DNA of 64,000 bases, taken from positions 64,926,787 to 64,990,786 of the forward strand of contig NC_081842.1 in the NCBI RefSeq assembly GCF_963259705.1, written 5' to 3'. This document shows, piece after piece, positions 23,272-36,430 of the stretch. Both the position numbers and the translations under genes were made by a program. The stretch comes from Myotis daubentonii (taxonomy: Eukaryota; Chordata; Mammalia; Chiroptera; Vespertilionidae). Below the pieces are notes generated by a model. The model was not told the origin of the DNA. It searched no databases and saw only the letters and a list, made by a program, of their open reading frames with translations. The number at the start of each line of letters is the position of its first letter. Position 1 is the stretch's first letter.

Positions 23272-23389
23272 AAAGAGATAAGATGAGCGAAGACTGCAAC
23301 AAACTCCCTCAGATACAAGGCACTCTCTCTTTACATTACTAGACAATGAAACTGGACATTGTAATACTTGTGGGGACCTATATGATACC
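23272..23389 (+). repeat. Composite block made of two local segments
   Basis: 23272-23350 repeats 22270-22348, and 23357-23388 repeats 21338-21369 at 31 of 32 positions, both in the same orientation. In the source they are about 0.9 kb apart and in the opposite order. Confidence 0.85.
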
Positions 23390-23399
23390 TTGAGCATTG

Positions 23400-24760
23400 C
23401 TACCCAGCATCTATCACAAGCTTAGTGAGAGAGCAGGTGGAGCCTGAAGGTTTGCAGCACATCCGTTTCTTCAGATACTGTAAAAATCTGCCTCTGGATT
23501 AAATCTAGACAGCAGAGAGCTGCTAACTGGATGGATTTTGTGTTGCCAAAATAAATAAAAAATAGGCCTATTTCTTGCAGAGAAAAACTGCTTTGCCAAG
23601 ATCTTATAGTCTTAGAATTTATATAAATGAATGCTAGAAAGCTTAGAATATGAATGCATTTATGCATTAGTTTTATTTCTGATTCTAATTTAGGTCCTGA
23701 CCTGCTGTTTAACCTTTTTCTTTTTCATTTGCTTCTAATTAATGTTATCTTGATGTATGGCATGTATCCTTGAAACTATCTTAAATCCTTTTTAGAGTAA
23801 TGCAGATGTAAAATAAGTATCCCCAATACTGATAACTCTGGAAGCAAAAATTGTGTCATTATTTATAATAATGCACTTGAAAAATTAGAATTGCTAAACT
23901 TAGACAAATTGTTAACCAGTTTTTAATCTATCTAAGACAAGCGTTCTAAGGTAACAAGTCTAGTGAATTGGTTAAGTTTCAAAATTGTATATTTCTGTAT
24001 GTGGGAGCTAGCAAAGTCATCACAGAATAAGCTCAAAGAGAACATCAAGAATCTACTGACAATCCATCATAGTTTGTCTTTCATTGATCTGACATTTTAA
24101 CATCAGTCTGGGACTCTCTTCTAAAGCATAGTGGCATTCAGTAATATAAAGAAAGCAATGTAAAATTATTTTTATCAACATGGTATGTCTACAAAGCTAC
24201 GTTCGCTAATAGAATTGAGTGAATGTAGGAAGCTCTGACCCTTTCATATTTCCCCCCAATGCCTAAGGGAGGGAGCAAGATGACCTTTCTGTATGGTCTC
24301 TAAATTCACAGCAGAACCAAGCTTTCTATAGTTCCTATCAATGGATTCACACTCCTTCCTGCTTTTCCAATTTTCTTCTGTAAAATTTTCTCCTCTTTTC
24401 TGGCTACTACTATCTGCAAATTATTTAAATTCATAGTACAAGGAGACGGAGACGCTGTTCCTGGTCTCTAGCTTTACTCATGCCGCCTACTCGTGGCAGA
24501 CTGTGCAGTGAAGGGATGCAGTCCCGACAGCTAATCCTGTATTGTGCGTCTGACTAAAGAAGAAACCCTGCTGTCCCTTTAACACAGCCATGTCCAAACC
24601 TGAGTCTGTCAGTCTTTCTGGTAAACCAACTCCATTACTTATCTTCTGTTTTCATCAGAGACAATGTGGCTGGTGGCTTCTGGTTAATAAGCTCATGGAT
24701 CCTCATTAATAGAAGCAGCTCAGATTGTGGGTATGATTTCATGAGAGGAAGAAAGTGGTC
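23400..24760. other. Non-coding stretch, no gene seen
   Basis: AT-rich sequence without recognisable ORF, RNA or young transposon. Confidence 0.5.
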
Positions 24761-24771
24761 TCATGGGATAG

Positions 24772-25018
24772 TTGTTTTTAAAGGTTTTTTAATTTTTATT
24801 TTTCTACTATAATGATAATAATAATTATTATTAGAGAGAGCAGAAGAGAGAGGGAGAGAGAAACATTGATTCAAGAGTAGAACATTGATTGGGTGCCTCC
24901 TGAATGCCCCCTATCAGGGATCAAGCTGCAACTGGACATGTGCACTGACCAGGAATCAAATCAGCAACCTTTCAGTGCACAGGATGACGCCCAAACAACA
25001 GAGCCACACCGGCCAGGG
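24772..25018 (-). mobile_element. Ves SINE (antisense) with target duplication
   Basis: Reverse complement of a Ves SINE: A/T-rich tail, 'agagagagggagagagaaac' CT-tract complement, then the tRNA-like part ending 'acagagccacaccggccagg'. CATGGGATAG flanks both sides (24762-24771, 25019-25028). Confidence 0.92.
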
Positions 25019-25242
25019 CATGGGATAGGTTTTTGAAAACCACTAAGCTATGACCTTTGAAGTTTTCTATATACAACCACATACCAACTCACAGAATCAC
25101 AAAGTTCCATGAATGAGAGGAACTTTAAAGGCTATTTAATGCTCTTTTACAGGTAAGGATATAGACTCTAAGAAAGTTAATTCCATACTCTCCTCCCAAT
25201 CACAATTTGTTGAAAACAGGTATATGAGGCACATGGAAAAAA

Positions 25243-25404
25243 TCCTGGCCCATGTGATTTAGTGGTTAGAGTGCTCGCCTGCAGATCTGAGGGTTGAGGG
25301 TACGATTCCTGGTGAAGAGCAGGTACTGGGGTTGCAGGTTTGATCCCCACCTGGGTTGGGATGCCTGCAGGAGGCAACCATTCAATGTGTCTCTCTCACA
25401 TAGA

Positions 25405-25459
<55 letters not shown>

Positions 25460-25480
25460 CTCTCTCTAAAAAGCAATAGA
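25243..25480 (+). mobile_element. Ves SINE with long (CT)n tract
   Basis: 'cctggcccatgtgatttagtggttagagtg', a second tRNA-like box 'aggtttgatcccc', 'gatgcctgcaggaggcaacc', then about 22 CT units and an A-rich tail. Confidence 0.88.
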
Positions 25481-26099
25481 AAAAATAAATATCCTCTTCA
25501 GGTGAGGATTAAAAAAATAAATCCAAACTCTTTAGTAGAGAATTTAAGGCATGGATGATCTATGCCCTATATCTTTAAAAGCCCCATTTCTCACTTTCTC
25601 TCCACATACAGCCTATACATCAGTCCCACCGAAGGCAACATCGTTATTCAGACTTCCAAGCCTTTGCTGATTCTAATTCTTTAGCTAGGAACACTCTTCC
25701 CCTTATTTCTGCTTATTAAAATCTAGCTTCTGATTCAGATAAAGCGCTTTCTTTTCTACAAATATGTCCTTGATTCCCAATAAGATTATTCTGATAAGGG
25801 GACATATAGAATGGTAGTTAACAGCAGGTCCTTTGTTGAGAGGAAACAAGATATTTGCATAGTCTCAAAGTATATCACCCAAGATATTTATCAACTACAA
25901 AGGAAAAATAGTAATTTTATGGTAGAGATATCTAGCAGACACTACCTTAACCAGTTCACGAAATTAACATCACCAGTGATAAGATACTGACACTAGGTAT
26001 CCCCTGAAATGATACACTGAGGACACAACATCACTACTGTGATATTAATGCTCAAAATGCATACCCTCCATCTGATTGTGAGAAAACACCAGACAGGTC

Positions 26100-26505
26100 A
26101 AAATTGAGATGTGTTTTACAAAGCAACTGTGCAGTACTCTTCAAATGCATCAAGCTCATGAAAGAAGTCCCAAATCTGCAATGATCTGGTATAGATTGGA
26201 TGAGACTAAGGAGACACAACTAAGAGCAATATGTGATCCTGGATTCAATCCCGGGCTAGAAAAAGGATGTTAGGGTAAAAATTGATGAAATTCTAATAAA
26301 ATCTGTAGTTCAGTTAATATTGTACCAACATTTATGTCCTGATTTTTTATAAGTGCACTATGGTTATGCCAGATGTTAACATTAGAGTAAGCCAAGGGAA
26401 AGGAATATGGGAACTTTGTCCTATTTTTGCATCTTTTCTGTAAGTCTAAAATTATTTGTAAATGAAAAGATTTTTTAAAACATTTTAAGAAAAAAAAAAA
26501 AAAAA
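26100..26505 (+). repeat. Old L1M 3' end
   Basis: 'actaaggagacacaactaagagcaatatgtgatcctggattc', 'attctaataaaatctgtagttcagttaat' and 'ctaaaattatttgtaaa' with an A-rich end match the common L1M 3' terminus. Confidence 0.7.
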
Positions 26506-26514
26506 GCTCCTCCC

Positions 26515-26740
26515 CTGGAACCAGTCTGCTTGGATCTAAGGCCTGCTTTACCATTTTTAGTTTTATGACCTTGAGCAAGCTGTATATAGAAGACTCCTAT
26601 GTTCATTTCTGTGTCTCGATTTCCTCATCCTTAAAACAGGTAAAAATAATATTTACCTCATGAAGATTAAATGAATTATAACATCTTAGTGCCTTAAGAC
26701 AGTGCCTGACACTTCGTTAGCTCAGTAAGCATTGGTTAGT
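26515..26740 (+). repeat. MIR SINE
   Basis: 'tttatgaccttgagcaagctg', 'tctcgatttcctcatcctt' and 'acctcatgaagattaaatgaattataac' are in MIR order. Confidence 0.75.
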
Positions 26741-27154
26741 TTGATAATTTTTCCTATATATTTCTGTCTTTCTCCTTGCTTCCATAGTACTTCCTGTCTT
26801 TAACAGATCATTGAACACACAGTTGTCTTATATAGCAGACTATTCTTATATTTTGGAGACAAGCTTACCCGAGTTCAGATTTGTGCTTTAACATGAGTTT
26901 AGGCAAGTGACATATAAAAATGGGTATTAATATAATGTCCATATGGCTTTGTGACAGTAAGTGGTATAATGTATAAAAAGTGTTTAGCAAAGCCAGTGTC
27001 TCAGATAAATCATTCAATACATGTTTGCTGTGTTTCTATTTTTTCTCTTTCCAGTAAACTGTAGATACATCTTATTCATCTTGGTGAACCCCACTCACTC
27101 TAGAATCCTCACTTCCAATACACACACAGAATAACACCATACACACATCATATG

Positions 27155-27159
<5 letters not shown>

Positions 27160-27217
<58 letters not shown>
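27160..27217. repeat. (GA)n microsatellite
   Basis: About 28 GA units. Confidence 0.95.
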
Positions 27218-27219
<2 letters not shown>

Positions 27220-27229
27220 AGCACAACAC

Positions 27230-28790
27230 TAGGCATAAAGTACATGCTAAATTAGTGCTCTTAAATGAATAGGTATACTAAAAGCTGTATTCACTCCTTA
27301 ATTCTACACTTGATTTTTTTGGAATGTGGTCCACATATACCACTGAAAGAAGCTGAATTAGGCTGATCAGACAAATTCTTCCAGTAATCTATAATACAGA
27401 AACAGATATATTGGATGCAGTAACTCCAGAAGCTAGATCTGGAGTATGCTGTTACTCAGAGATTGAGAACACCTTTTTAGAACAGTGATCATAGTCATAA
27501 GTGGAATTGAGAAAAGCCAGTTTGCAGGGAATAGAAGACTGCTGTAGAGTGAGAGACTGTATCTACAAAAAGAAAGGAAAAAGACGGAAAGAGGGGGAGA
27601 GAGAGAGAGAGGCAGAGAGTGAGTATAGCTTTTTTTGGCCCCTGATGAGTCTGTAGTTCTTGCTACACACCAGTGTGAGGCCTGGCTGCACATCCTGCCT
27701 TTGGAAAGACATAGGGAAATGTAATGAAATGCAATACAATTTCCCCTTTTGCTTAAATGAATTTGAGTGAACTTCAATCCTTTCTAACATAATATCCCAG
27801 ACTAAGATAAAAGCAAGACTAATAGCTTTCCCTATATACCCAGCTTTCAGTTTAGTATGAAGATGCATTTATTTATTTCTAGACCTGTTTCACCTTTACT
27901 TCATTGTAGGAGGATCATAAAGTATTTCAATAAAAATCATATAAGATTGACAAATTCCAATTTTAAAATGTCACAGTAAGTGCTTTTATATCCACATATG
28001 CATCAGGGCTCCAAGTAATCCAGTCCTACATAGAGTAGTAATCAAAGGAACCATAAATCTTAATCTACAAACCTTGAAAAATGTAGATTTGCATTGTGGG
28101 TTTTCATATAGGGCCCAGCGGAGGGTTTTTATATAAATTGGGATGCTTTTGACAGAAACAAATTTCTCCTTAAAAAAATATGCTATGTTAGCAGGCAGAA
28201 ACCAAGACTAACTCAGGCATGCCTAGATATATGGTCATCCTAGTGTTATGCTATTTTTCTCAAATATTCTATTTAGTCATTGTCTCCTTTTTTCCCAAAT
28301 TCTAAACTCTCAGCAGTCTCTAAACATGGCTCCCTCTTTCCCCAATCCAGTTGTCTGTCCCATTCTGCTCCTTTCATCCTCTTTCTCTGTCCCCTGCACT
28401 GTGCTACCCTTCTCCCTGGGAGAAGTCCTCACAGGTATGCCTACTCTCACCTGTCCCAAGCCAGTCTGGGAGTCCTGGAGGACACAGTTATTCCATGCAC
28501 ACTTTTTCTCTTGCTTCTTGAGGAGAAAGGCAGTTGGGACCCTTGATACATTTAGTTTTTCTGGATGATTTCTAAAGAAATATATAGTGAATAAAATTCT
28601 CAACTTCATTGCATTTACCTTCTACTTAATAGTTACACCTCTCTTCAAAGAGTGGTATAATATTTGTTTGTATCCCTCAAGAGTCTTAGATCAAATGTCA
28701 TATCTTCAATGAACCTTTTCTTGACTACAATTCCATTAGCAAATAACACATTTTGTTTACTGCATTGTTTAAAAAGCTATCTGATTTTTT
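27230..28790. other. Non-coding stretch, no gene seen
   Basis: A G/A-rich patch at 27575-27625. Overlapping frames at 28248-28609 show no known domain and lack any splice or start context. Confidence 0.5.
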
Positions 28791-28829
28791 TTTAATTTAA
28801 TAATTTACCTGCTTATTCCCTGTCTCTTT

Positions 28830-28905
28830 CCACTAAAATGTAAACTCCATGAAGGCAGGGATCTTGCCTACTTTGTTCTCCTCCCAGCACTTAGAGCAGT
28901 GGCCC
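28830..28905 (+). repeat. L2 3'-end fragment
   Basis: 'aatgtaaactccatgaaggcagggatcttgcctac' followed by 'cccagcacttagagcagtg' is the L2 3' signature. Confidence 0.75.
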
Positions 28906-29394
28906 ATTCCTTCCCCAGTCCTTTATCCCAATCCTTAAAAGAGGAGAAAGGACTTATGCTCTTGGTCTTACCCAGTTTCCACAGAATTCCTTCAGTCCAT
29001 CAACATGGTTCATGATTGGCCATGGGAACTCAGAGAAAGATCATCTCTCCACCTACCAGGGAAGATCTGAACAGTGGGTCTGCAATCAAATCTTTCGATA
29101 GGCCTTGTATCCTAGCATCTGGAGTCAAGAGAAATATGAATTGAGACTATTTTCATGACCCCCTCAGGTCTTCTTCATGGGTGAAGAGTGAGCCTCAGAA
29201 ACATGTTCTTCCATACTCCACAAACACAGAGCTTTATCACCTCTGGGATTAATCTCATCAGGCCCTTTATATTTGTGACAAGAACCTCCCAGACATCTAA
29301 GTCACCTCTCATCTCTTGCACACTAATCTATATAAGGCTCCATAAACTACCTATTCAGTCCCCTCTTCCCACAATTCCCACCTATATTAGCAAG

Positions 29395-29396
<2 letters not shown>

Positions 29397-29442
<46 letters not shown>
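29397..29442. repeat. (GA)n microsatellite
   Basis: About 22 GA units, followed by 'atgactcatacaattatggagg', which resembles an old interspersed repeat running to about 29700. Confidence 0.9.
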
Positions 29443-29448
<6 letters not shown>

Positions 29449-30000
29449 TCATACAATTATGGAGGTTGGCAAGTCCAAAATCTGCAGCATAGGCCCAGGC
29501 CTATGAACTGATGAAGTCTAAAGGCAATGGCACTGATGAAGTCTACAGGCAATCAGCTGGATGATCTCTAATTGTTCAGAAAATCCAGTCTTTTTGTTCT
29601 GTTTAGGCCTTCAGCTGATTAGATGACGCCCACTCCTATTATTGAGGGCAGTCAGTTCACTGATTTAAAGTGTTAGTATCATCCAAAAATACCCTCCAAA
29701 TTGACACTGAGTCCTCTAAAATTCATGGTTATTATTAGCAGAAGTTGCCTTACGATCAACCTCTCCTATGAATGTCCCCCTCACCTTTTCCTCTGATGCA
29801 AACCTTACTCTCTTAAGGATTCTGCTTCCCCTGTTGCACTTTCAGGTGGGGAATGGTTTTCTCCCTCGAAGCTGGCGCCACTGAGCCTAGAGTTTGCACA
29901 GATGTTCCCCATTGCCACTCTCACACCATTCCCCCTTCCTTCTCCCTGAAATTCCCTCAACTTTGAATCTCATGACATTAGGTTATATTCCTCATTACTT

Positions 30001-30995
30001 TTTAAAAATGTATCTTTATTGTTGAAAGTATTACAGATGTCCCTCTTTTTTTTCCACATTGACCCTTTCCTTCCCACTCCTGTCCCCTCCCCAGGACTTC
30101 ACCTATTATCTGGGTTATGTATATATGTATATAATATCTTTGGTTGATCTCTCCTCCTACCCCCCCTTCCCTCTGAGAATCCTCATTCTGTTGCAGGCTT
30201 CCATGTCTTTGGATCTATTTTGTTTGTCAGATTGTTTTGCTCATTAGATTCCACATATAAGTGAGATCATGTGATACTTATCTTTCTCTGACTGGCTTAT
30301 TGCACTTAGCATAATACTCTCCAGGTCCCTCCATGCTGTCTCAAAGGTTAAGAGATACTTCTTTTTTTCAGCTGCATAGTATTCCATTGTGTAAATGTGC
30401 CACAGCTTTTTTATCCATTCATCTACTAATGGGCACTTGGGCTGTTTCCAGATCTTAAGTATTGTAAATAATTCTGTTATGAACATAGGGGTGCATATAT
30501 TCTTTCTGATTGGTGTCTTAGACTTATTAGGATATATTCCTAGAAGTGGAATCACTGGGTCAAATGGCAGCTCCATTTTTAATTTTTTGAGGAAACTCTG
30601 CACTGTTTTCCATAGTGGCTATACCAGTCTGCATTCTCACCAGCAGTGTACTAAGGTTCCTTTTCTCCACATCCTCACAAACACTTATCATTTGTTGATT
30701 TGTTGATGGAAGCCATTCTGACAGGTGTGAGGTGATACCTCATTGTCATTTTAATTTGAATCTCTCTGATGATTAGTGATGTTGAGCATTTTTTAATATG
30801 TCTCTTGGCCATTTGTATGTCCTATTTGGAGAAGTGTCTATTCAGGTCTTCTGCCAATTTTTTGATTGGATTGTTTGTCTTCCTTTTGAGTTGTATAAGA
30901 GCTTTATATATTTTGGAAATTAACAGCTTATCAGATATATCTTTGGCAAATATGTTCACTCATACAATAGGTTCCCTTTTCATTTTGGTGCTGGT
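30001..30995 (-). mobile_element. 5'-truncated L1 (ORF2 C-terminus and 3' UTR, antisense)
   Basis: The 3' UTR lies at 30001-30245, with the AATAAAGATAC-type end reversed at about 30010. The ORF2 C-terminal part is open for 119 codons at 30244-30603 and contains the familiar L1 C-terminal runs '[13 protein letters not shown]' and 'TMEYYAAEKKK'. Upstream frames on the same strand continue to about 30990, with breaks. Younger and less damaged than the other L1 pieces. No endonuclease or RT domain remains, so it cannot move. Confidence 0.9.
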
Positions 30996-31049
30996 TATCT
31001 CCCATAACTTGTTATATCTACCAACACCTAGGCCTCATTTCTCGATTAT

Positions 31050-31795
31050 TTGTATTTTTGGCTCACTGTAATTCCTTCAAATAATATTATTGCTTTTATT
31101 CTTCGTAATTTCTATATTCACTTACATGATCCTTCCAATACCTTCACCTCTGTTTTTTTAAGCTCCTTCTCTCTAGATAGCTTGTTCTTCCCCAACCTCA
31201 ATCACTTACTCCCACATTATCTTTCATTATCAATAACTGAAGAGAATCTATTTGCCTCTGATGCTCTAATCATCATTTCCCAAATTTCTGGCTCATTCCT
31301 TCTAGTACCCCAATCTATACAATATATTGACTCAAAGACCATCTCCAAACTTTTGCTGTTACTGTTTTCTGCCCGCTTGATATCCTCATTTCTCTTCTTA
31401 CCTAGCTAAGTTCTTTAGTCAGACATTAAAATCACTGTCTTAACTCTCTACATTTTTGCTCTCATAGATGCTTAATAGCTAAATTCTATGTTGGAATCTA
31501 ACTCTTTGCTTACTCCAAACTGCACCTATACCATTGAACATAATTGGAGGAAAATGCACAACTATACTAACTTCAAATTTATGATCTTGAATCCCAGGTG
31601 GGCACTTACTTCTGCAGGCAATCAAATGATGATTCATTTTACTCTTCCAATCTCCTGCACAACTATTCAGATTTTTCCTCTCTAACTTCCAACATCTATT
31701 TACCCTTTCTTACTCTCAACTAAAGACTTGTTTCATATTTTCCTGAGAAAGTAGAAACAATCAGCAGAGGATATCCAACACTCCCACTACATTAT
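31050..31795 (-). repeat. Probable old L1-derived sequence
   Basis: C/T-rich plus strand with many short runs ('caccttctct..ttccccaacctcaatc', 'tctcttcttacctagctaag'), as in antisense 3' regions of ancient L1s. It seems to continue at 32070-32300 past the HeliBat. Family not certain. Confidence 0.35.
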
Positions 31796-31801
31796 CACAT
31801 A

Positions 31802-32066
31802 CTAGAGGACCGGTACATGAAATTCCTGCATGGGTAAGGTCCATAGGCCTGGCTGGTGATCAGGGCCAATCAGGTTCCCCACCTCCCACCTCCCTGCCTC
31901 CTCCTTCCCTAGCTTCCTCAGCACCCTGCCGCCACCACTGGTTGCCTGCCATGTTCCACACCATCCCCTGGTGGTCAGCACATATCATAGCAAAAGATTG
32001 AACACCCAGTCTCCCAGTTGAACTCCCAAGGGGACAATTTACATATTAGCCTTTTATTATATAGGA
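31802..32066 (-). mobile_element. HeliBat Helitron, 265 bp
   Basis: CTAGAGGACCGGTACATGAA (3' hairpin region) at the left, 'attagccttttattatatagga' at the right, and the 'cccctggtggtcagcac' motif inside. The terminal 'ttattatataggat' is duplicated in part just outside (32067-32081). Confidence 0.88.
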
Positions 32067-32661
32067 TTATTATATAGGATAGATACATTCATCTACCAGC
32101 TTCTGTACCATATACACTACTTCCCTTCCTGTTATAATGGATGTCATTCCCATGCTCTTATCCAAAGTCAATTTCTCAATTTGTGGATTAGATTATGTTC
32201 ACAAATATTTTCTCTCTGCTCAATTGTTCCCATAGGCTTATAAAGACGATGCTCCTACTCCTGTATCTCTCAGTTCAAATTCCCTGGAGAAAAGGATAAA
32301 TGGGTGATCATGGGTTGACTGTCCAGCTATGGCAAGAGAGCAAAAAGAAATCTGGTTTCCAGAACACTGGAGAAAAAATGTTATTTAGATGTCACTAACA
32401 TATACATTTCATGACTATTTTTCAGAAATAATTTGGTTATAACAGACAGTGAAAATTTCAGAACAGGATGATTAGGGGAAAGCAGAAAGGGGAGCTTGGG
32501 CAAAGAGGAGGGTCTGGCAGGTACCACAAGACTAGAGAGGCAAGTTTCCAAGTTCAAGAAGTCAGGGAGAAGTATTCAGGAATGATATTTCAACTCTAGA
32601 CTAATCAGCAAGAAGAAGTGGTGGAATCATATCATAAATCTTTAACATGATTATTACAGAA

Positions 32662-33130
32662 CTAGAGGCTTAGTGCACAAAATTTGTGCAGGGAGGGAGG
32701 GGTTGTCCCTCAGGCCAGCCTGCACCCTCTCCAATCTGGGACCCCTCAGGGGATGTCCGACTGCCTGTTCAGGCTCGATCCCTGTGGGATAGGGCCTAAA
32801 CAGGCAGTCGGACATCCCTCTCACAATTTGAAACTGCTGCCTCCTAACCATTCACTTGCCTGCTGCCTGATTGCCCCTAACCGTTTCTGCCTGCCAGCCT
32901 GATGGCCCCCTAACTGCTCCCCTGCCAGCCTGTTCAACGCCTAACTGCTCCCCTGCCAGCCAGATCACCCCCAACTGCCCTCTCCTGCTGGCCTGATGGC
33001 TCCCAACTGCCCTCCTCTGCTGGCCATCTTGTGGTGGCCATCTTGTGACGATGTGGGGGTGGTCATCTTGTGATGACGTGAGGGCATCGCATGAGGGCCT
33101 GAGGGCCACATAGGCTTTTATTAGTACAGA
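32662..33130 (-). mobile_element. HeliBat Helitron, about 470 bp
   Basis: CTAGAGGCTTAGTGCACAAA at the left, 'taggcttttattagtacaga' at the right. It contains an inverted motif around the 'gactgcctgttcaggctcgatcc' and 'cctaaacaggcagtcggacatccc' pair, then a five-fold degenerate unit of about 30 bp ('ctgcctgattgcccctaac'). Confidence 0.88.
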
Positions 33131-33434
33131 TTAAAGACCTGTTTGAGAGAGAAAGATAACAATAAAACTTGGATTAACAAATGTATAAGTGATTTTTAAA
33201 AGTAAGTTGTAAATATAGTGAATCTTAGAATCATAATAATTTGATTATTTTTTTTGTAATAAAATGAGACTTCTTCAATTGAGGCCTCTGATGAAGGAGA
33301 GATTTCTATAACCATCAGCTTCAAAACTGGTCCATGCTATACTGCAACACTGGCAGGACAAATCAGGGCCACACACTTGAAGTACATAGCTCAGCAAACT
33401 TCTCTAAAACACAGTCTAAGAGAGAAAGAAGAAA

Positions 33435-33436
<2 letters not shown>

Positions 33437-33509
<73 letters not shown>
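33437..33509. repeat. (GAAA)n microsatellite
   Basis: About 18 GAAA units, homopurine on the plus strand. Confidence 0.97.
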
Positions 33510-33510
<1 letters not shown>

Positions 33511-33519
33511 GATTTTGTA

Positions 33520-36320
33520 GCACAAAACAAGATTCATAAAAATAGAAGGAAAATGAGTTTCAGCTTGAATCAATACTGACTAAATCATTTGGGGAAAATA
33601 TCCAAAGCACCATATATTCAATATCATAAATACCTGGAACAATAATGATAACAAGAGAGACTATGAGGTGACCATAGGCAGCAAGTTTAGTGTGACTTGA
33701 CAGTCAAAGTGGTCAGTGTGGGCTACAGGCTACATAATACAAGAGGAGAGGGAACAGTGTGGCCCTTCCCATCGACCCAGGGACACTGTATCTGGGAGAG
33801 TGTGCTTCACTCCAGAGCCATAGCACCAATGAGATGAGGCCATCGGATTGCACCACTAAAATAATTTAAAAACCAGGTTTCAGTAGAGAGGCAGGGTTAG
33901 AGGCAAGGCATTGGCCAAATGGGGACAGAAGATTTAGTTCAATGCCCTCAAACATCTCTTAACTTACTAAATTGGTTTGTCCCTAAATATGAGTGAGAGA
34001 AGGTTTTTTTTCTTCTTCTTCTTCTGAAACAAAACAGAAGATTGTCCTGGTTTTTCTCTCCTGAACAATTTATGTAGAGATTCAATAGGTCAGAAGTCAA
34101 TTCCTGAAATTCTCTCGGCACTTTCAGATGGCAGAATTGCCAAAAGCTGCTTTGTCTTTCAGAGGAGGGCAATTATTAAAGTGGGGATAAAAGAAATGGC
34201 ACTGGAGTGAATACTGAAGAATGCAAGAAAATGAAAGTTGAGGGCCTTTCTGACAGATAGTATGAGAAACGGCAAAATGTATTTTGGCCTGGCAAGAAGG
34301 CTGATCTGGCTGTCCCTAAGGGACATTTATTAGTCAGACTATTTAGTTACAAGAAACAGAAATTCACTCAAATCTAAATGAATGGGGATTTATTCTAAGA
34401 ACTTGAGTACTTCATGGAACCCAAGGACAGGCTGACCAGCTAAGCCTCATATTTGTGTAGAATTAAGGGCAGGTATGCCTTCAATAATTAAGGCATCTAC
34501 TATCAATCTTTCTCTGTTTTACTGGGCCCCTAGTTTTTGCTATTTTCTGGATTTTGATTCTATTTATTGGTTTCTCTCTTTAGAGTGTTTCTTTTACCTA
34601 GCTCTCAGCATTGTAGGTTCCAAACAGCTGTGGTGAAATGATAGCCACACACTCTGGCACATTAAACAATCAACTGAGCTGTTGAATCCCAAATCTAAAT
34701 TCCTTGGACAGAGGATATGATTGGTCTAACTGGTCAGTTGTCTACCCCTACACTGGTCATCTGTGGACAAATGGGTGGGACCACAGGGCTACTCAGGAAT
34801 ATCTGATAAAGTGAATTCTTCAAAGACCTTTTACAGGAGGTGGAAAATAATGGACAAAAAAGGTTAAAAAATAAAAGGTAACTTTTTCATTGAGGGCTTT
34901 AAATGCTGGGTGGAAGGGCTTTTATTTTTATATGGTAAATAATTTAATCCATTTATTTAAGCCCACAATTTAAGCAATTTAAGCAAAAAGAACTGAACAA
35001 AGGATTGCTATTATAAGATTACTCTAGCAGCAGGAGAAATTGAAGAGTGCAATAATGTAAGACTCACAGCCCAGAATAAAGATGGCAATAACCTTCACTT
35101 GGCATAATAAGATTTTAAGCTGGGTGACCACAGTGAGAAGAAAAAAAACAAAAAGAAGGATTTGGGAGAATCCTGATAGAATTTGTTACTCCCCAGTTGT
35201 AGGAATCAAGGTAATGTATATGAATCAATGTTGAGAACTGAAAAAGACTATAAATGTCCCCATAAATGTGTCCAAAAATAAAGAATGAGAAGCATGATGA
35301 TCATATGTTGACAGTAGACATTCATGTGAAGGAAATCCGAGGGATAAAATCTGACAAACTATTGGAAAAGCAGGTCTCAAGTTGAGGACTATAGGCTGAA
35401 GATAAGGATGACGGACAATCCTCCTGGACTTAAATTATTATGAAAGGGAAAGGGGGAGGGCTTCCTATAACAACAGCGGTAGAGAACACAGGAGTGTAAC
35501 ATTGTTTTCACCTATTTATAAAATAGTTATAACAAAGAGACTCATTCTTCTTTCTATTCCAAAAGAGTACAGGATATCTTTCCTGGCCTAATCGTAAGAA
35601 TTCAGTAAAAATCAGTCTTGCAAGCCTTGAAGTGAGTCCTCTCCCACACACAAAAGAAGATGAATGGGCATGACCTCACATAGCCGCTTTTCCTGGTTCT
35701 TTGCTACATTTTTGATTGAGCAATTTCCCTATTGCCAGATGATTATGCATGGCAGACTGATTCAGAGGCCATTGTCTGTTTTGAAATGAACCCCTAGAGT
35801 GCACTAATGGGATTTTATGCCGTTAATGCTGAACTGAGTGGGATGAGAAATCACTTTTCTGATCTGTCTGTTCCTTCGTCTCAGGGCTCACTGAAAGTAC
35901 AAGCGACTATGGAAAGAAAAAGAATTCATTGAGAACCTGGCCCTTCCACCATCCTCCTAAGCCCCAGCAGTGAATTAGGATGACCTCACCTCCCCCATCC
36001 TTTCATCTTTCCTGGTTTACTTCAAGACAGCCGGTCATCAGCTCCAACCTGTCAGGGTGGATAAGTCATCTCTTATCCTCTCTATAGCCCACCTCATCCA
36101 GAATAAAAAGCCTGGTGCTGTGGGGACATTTTACACCAGGGACAATCACCTTTGTAGATCAGGCCCTGTACCCAATTACTTTCCCAAGTCTTTCCTTTGC
36201 TGATTTTCCTTCTCTGGTCCTAACTCCTTGAGAAATCTACTGGTTTTGTGCCCTGTGGGCAAGGAGGGAAGATGGGTTGAGCCACCACTGAGCTGTTTAT
36301 GCTTCTTTTGCCTTAACTAC
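33520..36320. other. Non-coding stretch, no gene seen
   Basis: No recognisable gene. The part at 34320-34800 resembles an old interspersed repeat of uncertain family. Positions 35660-36180 look like unique sequence. Confidence 0.5.
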
Positions 36321-36329
36321 CAGGTAAAT

Positions 36330-36430
36330 ACCCCCCCCCCACACACACACACACACCCTCCTCTCCTCCCCTCCCAAACCCCAGCCCCCCCCCTGCCACT
36401 CCCCCCCCCCCCCACACACACACACACACA
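36330..36430. repeat. C-run and (CA)n low-complexity block
   Basis: Two C tracts, each followed by a CA run, separated by about 50 bp of C/T-rich sequence, as if the C-CA unit had been duplicated. Confidence 0.9.

Noticed and set aside
28248..28609. Overlapping ORFs on both strands of about 100 codons
   Set aside because: No family resemblance, no conserved start context, no splice signals; not enough to call a gene.
30244..31071. Coding genes on both strands (100-120 codon ORFs)
   Set aside because: They belong to the 3' end of an antisense L1; plus-strand frames are its mirror.
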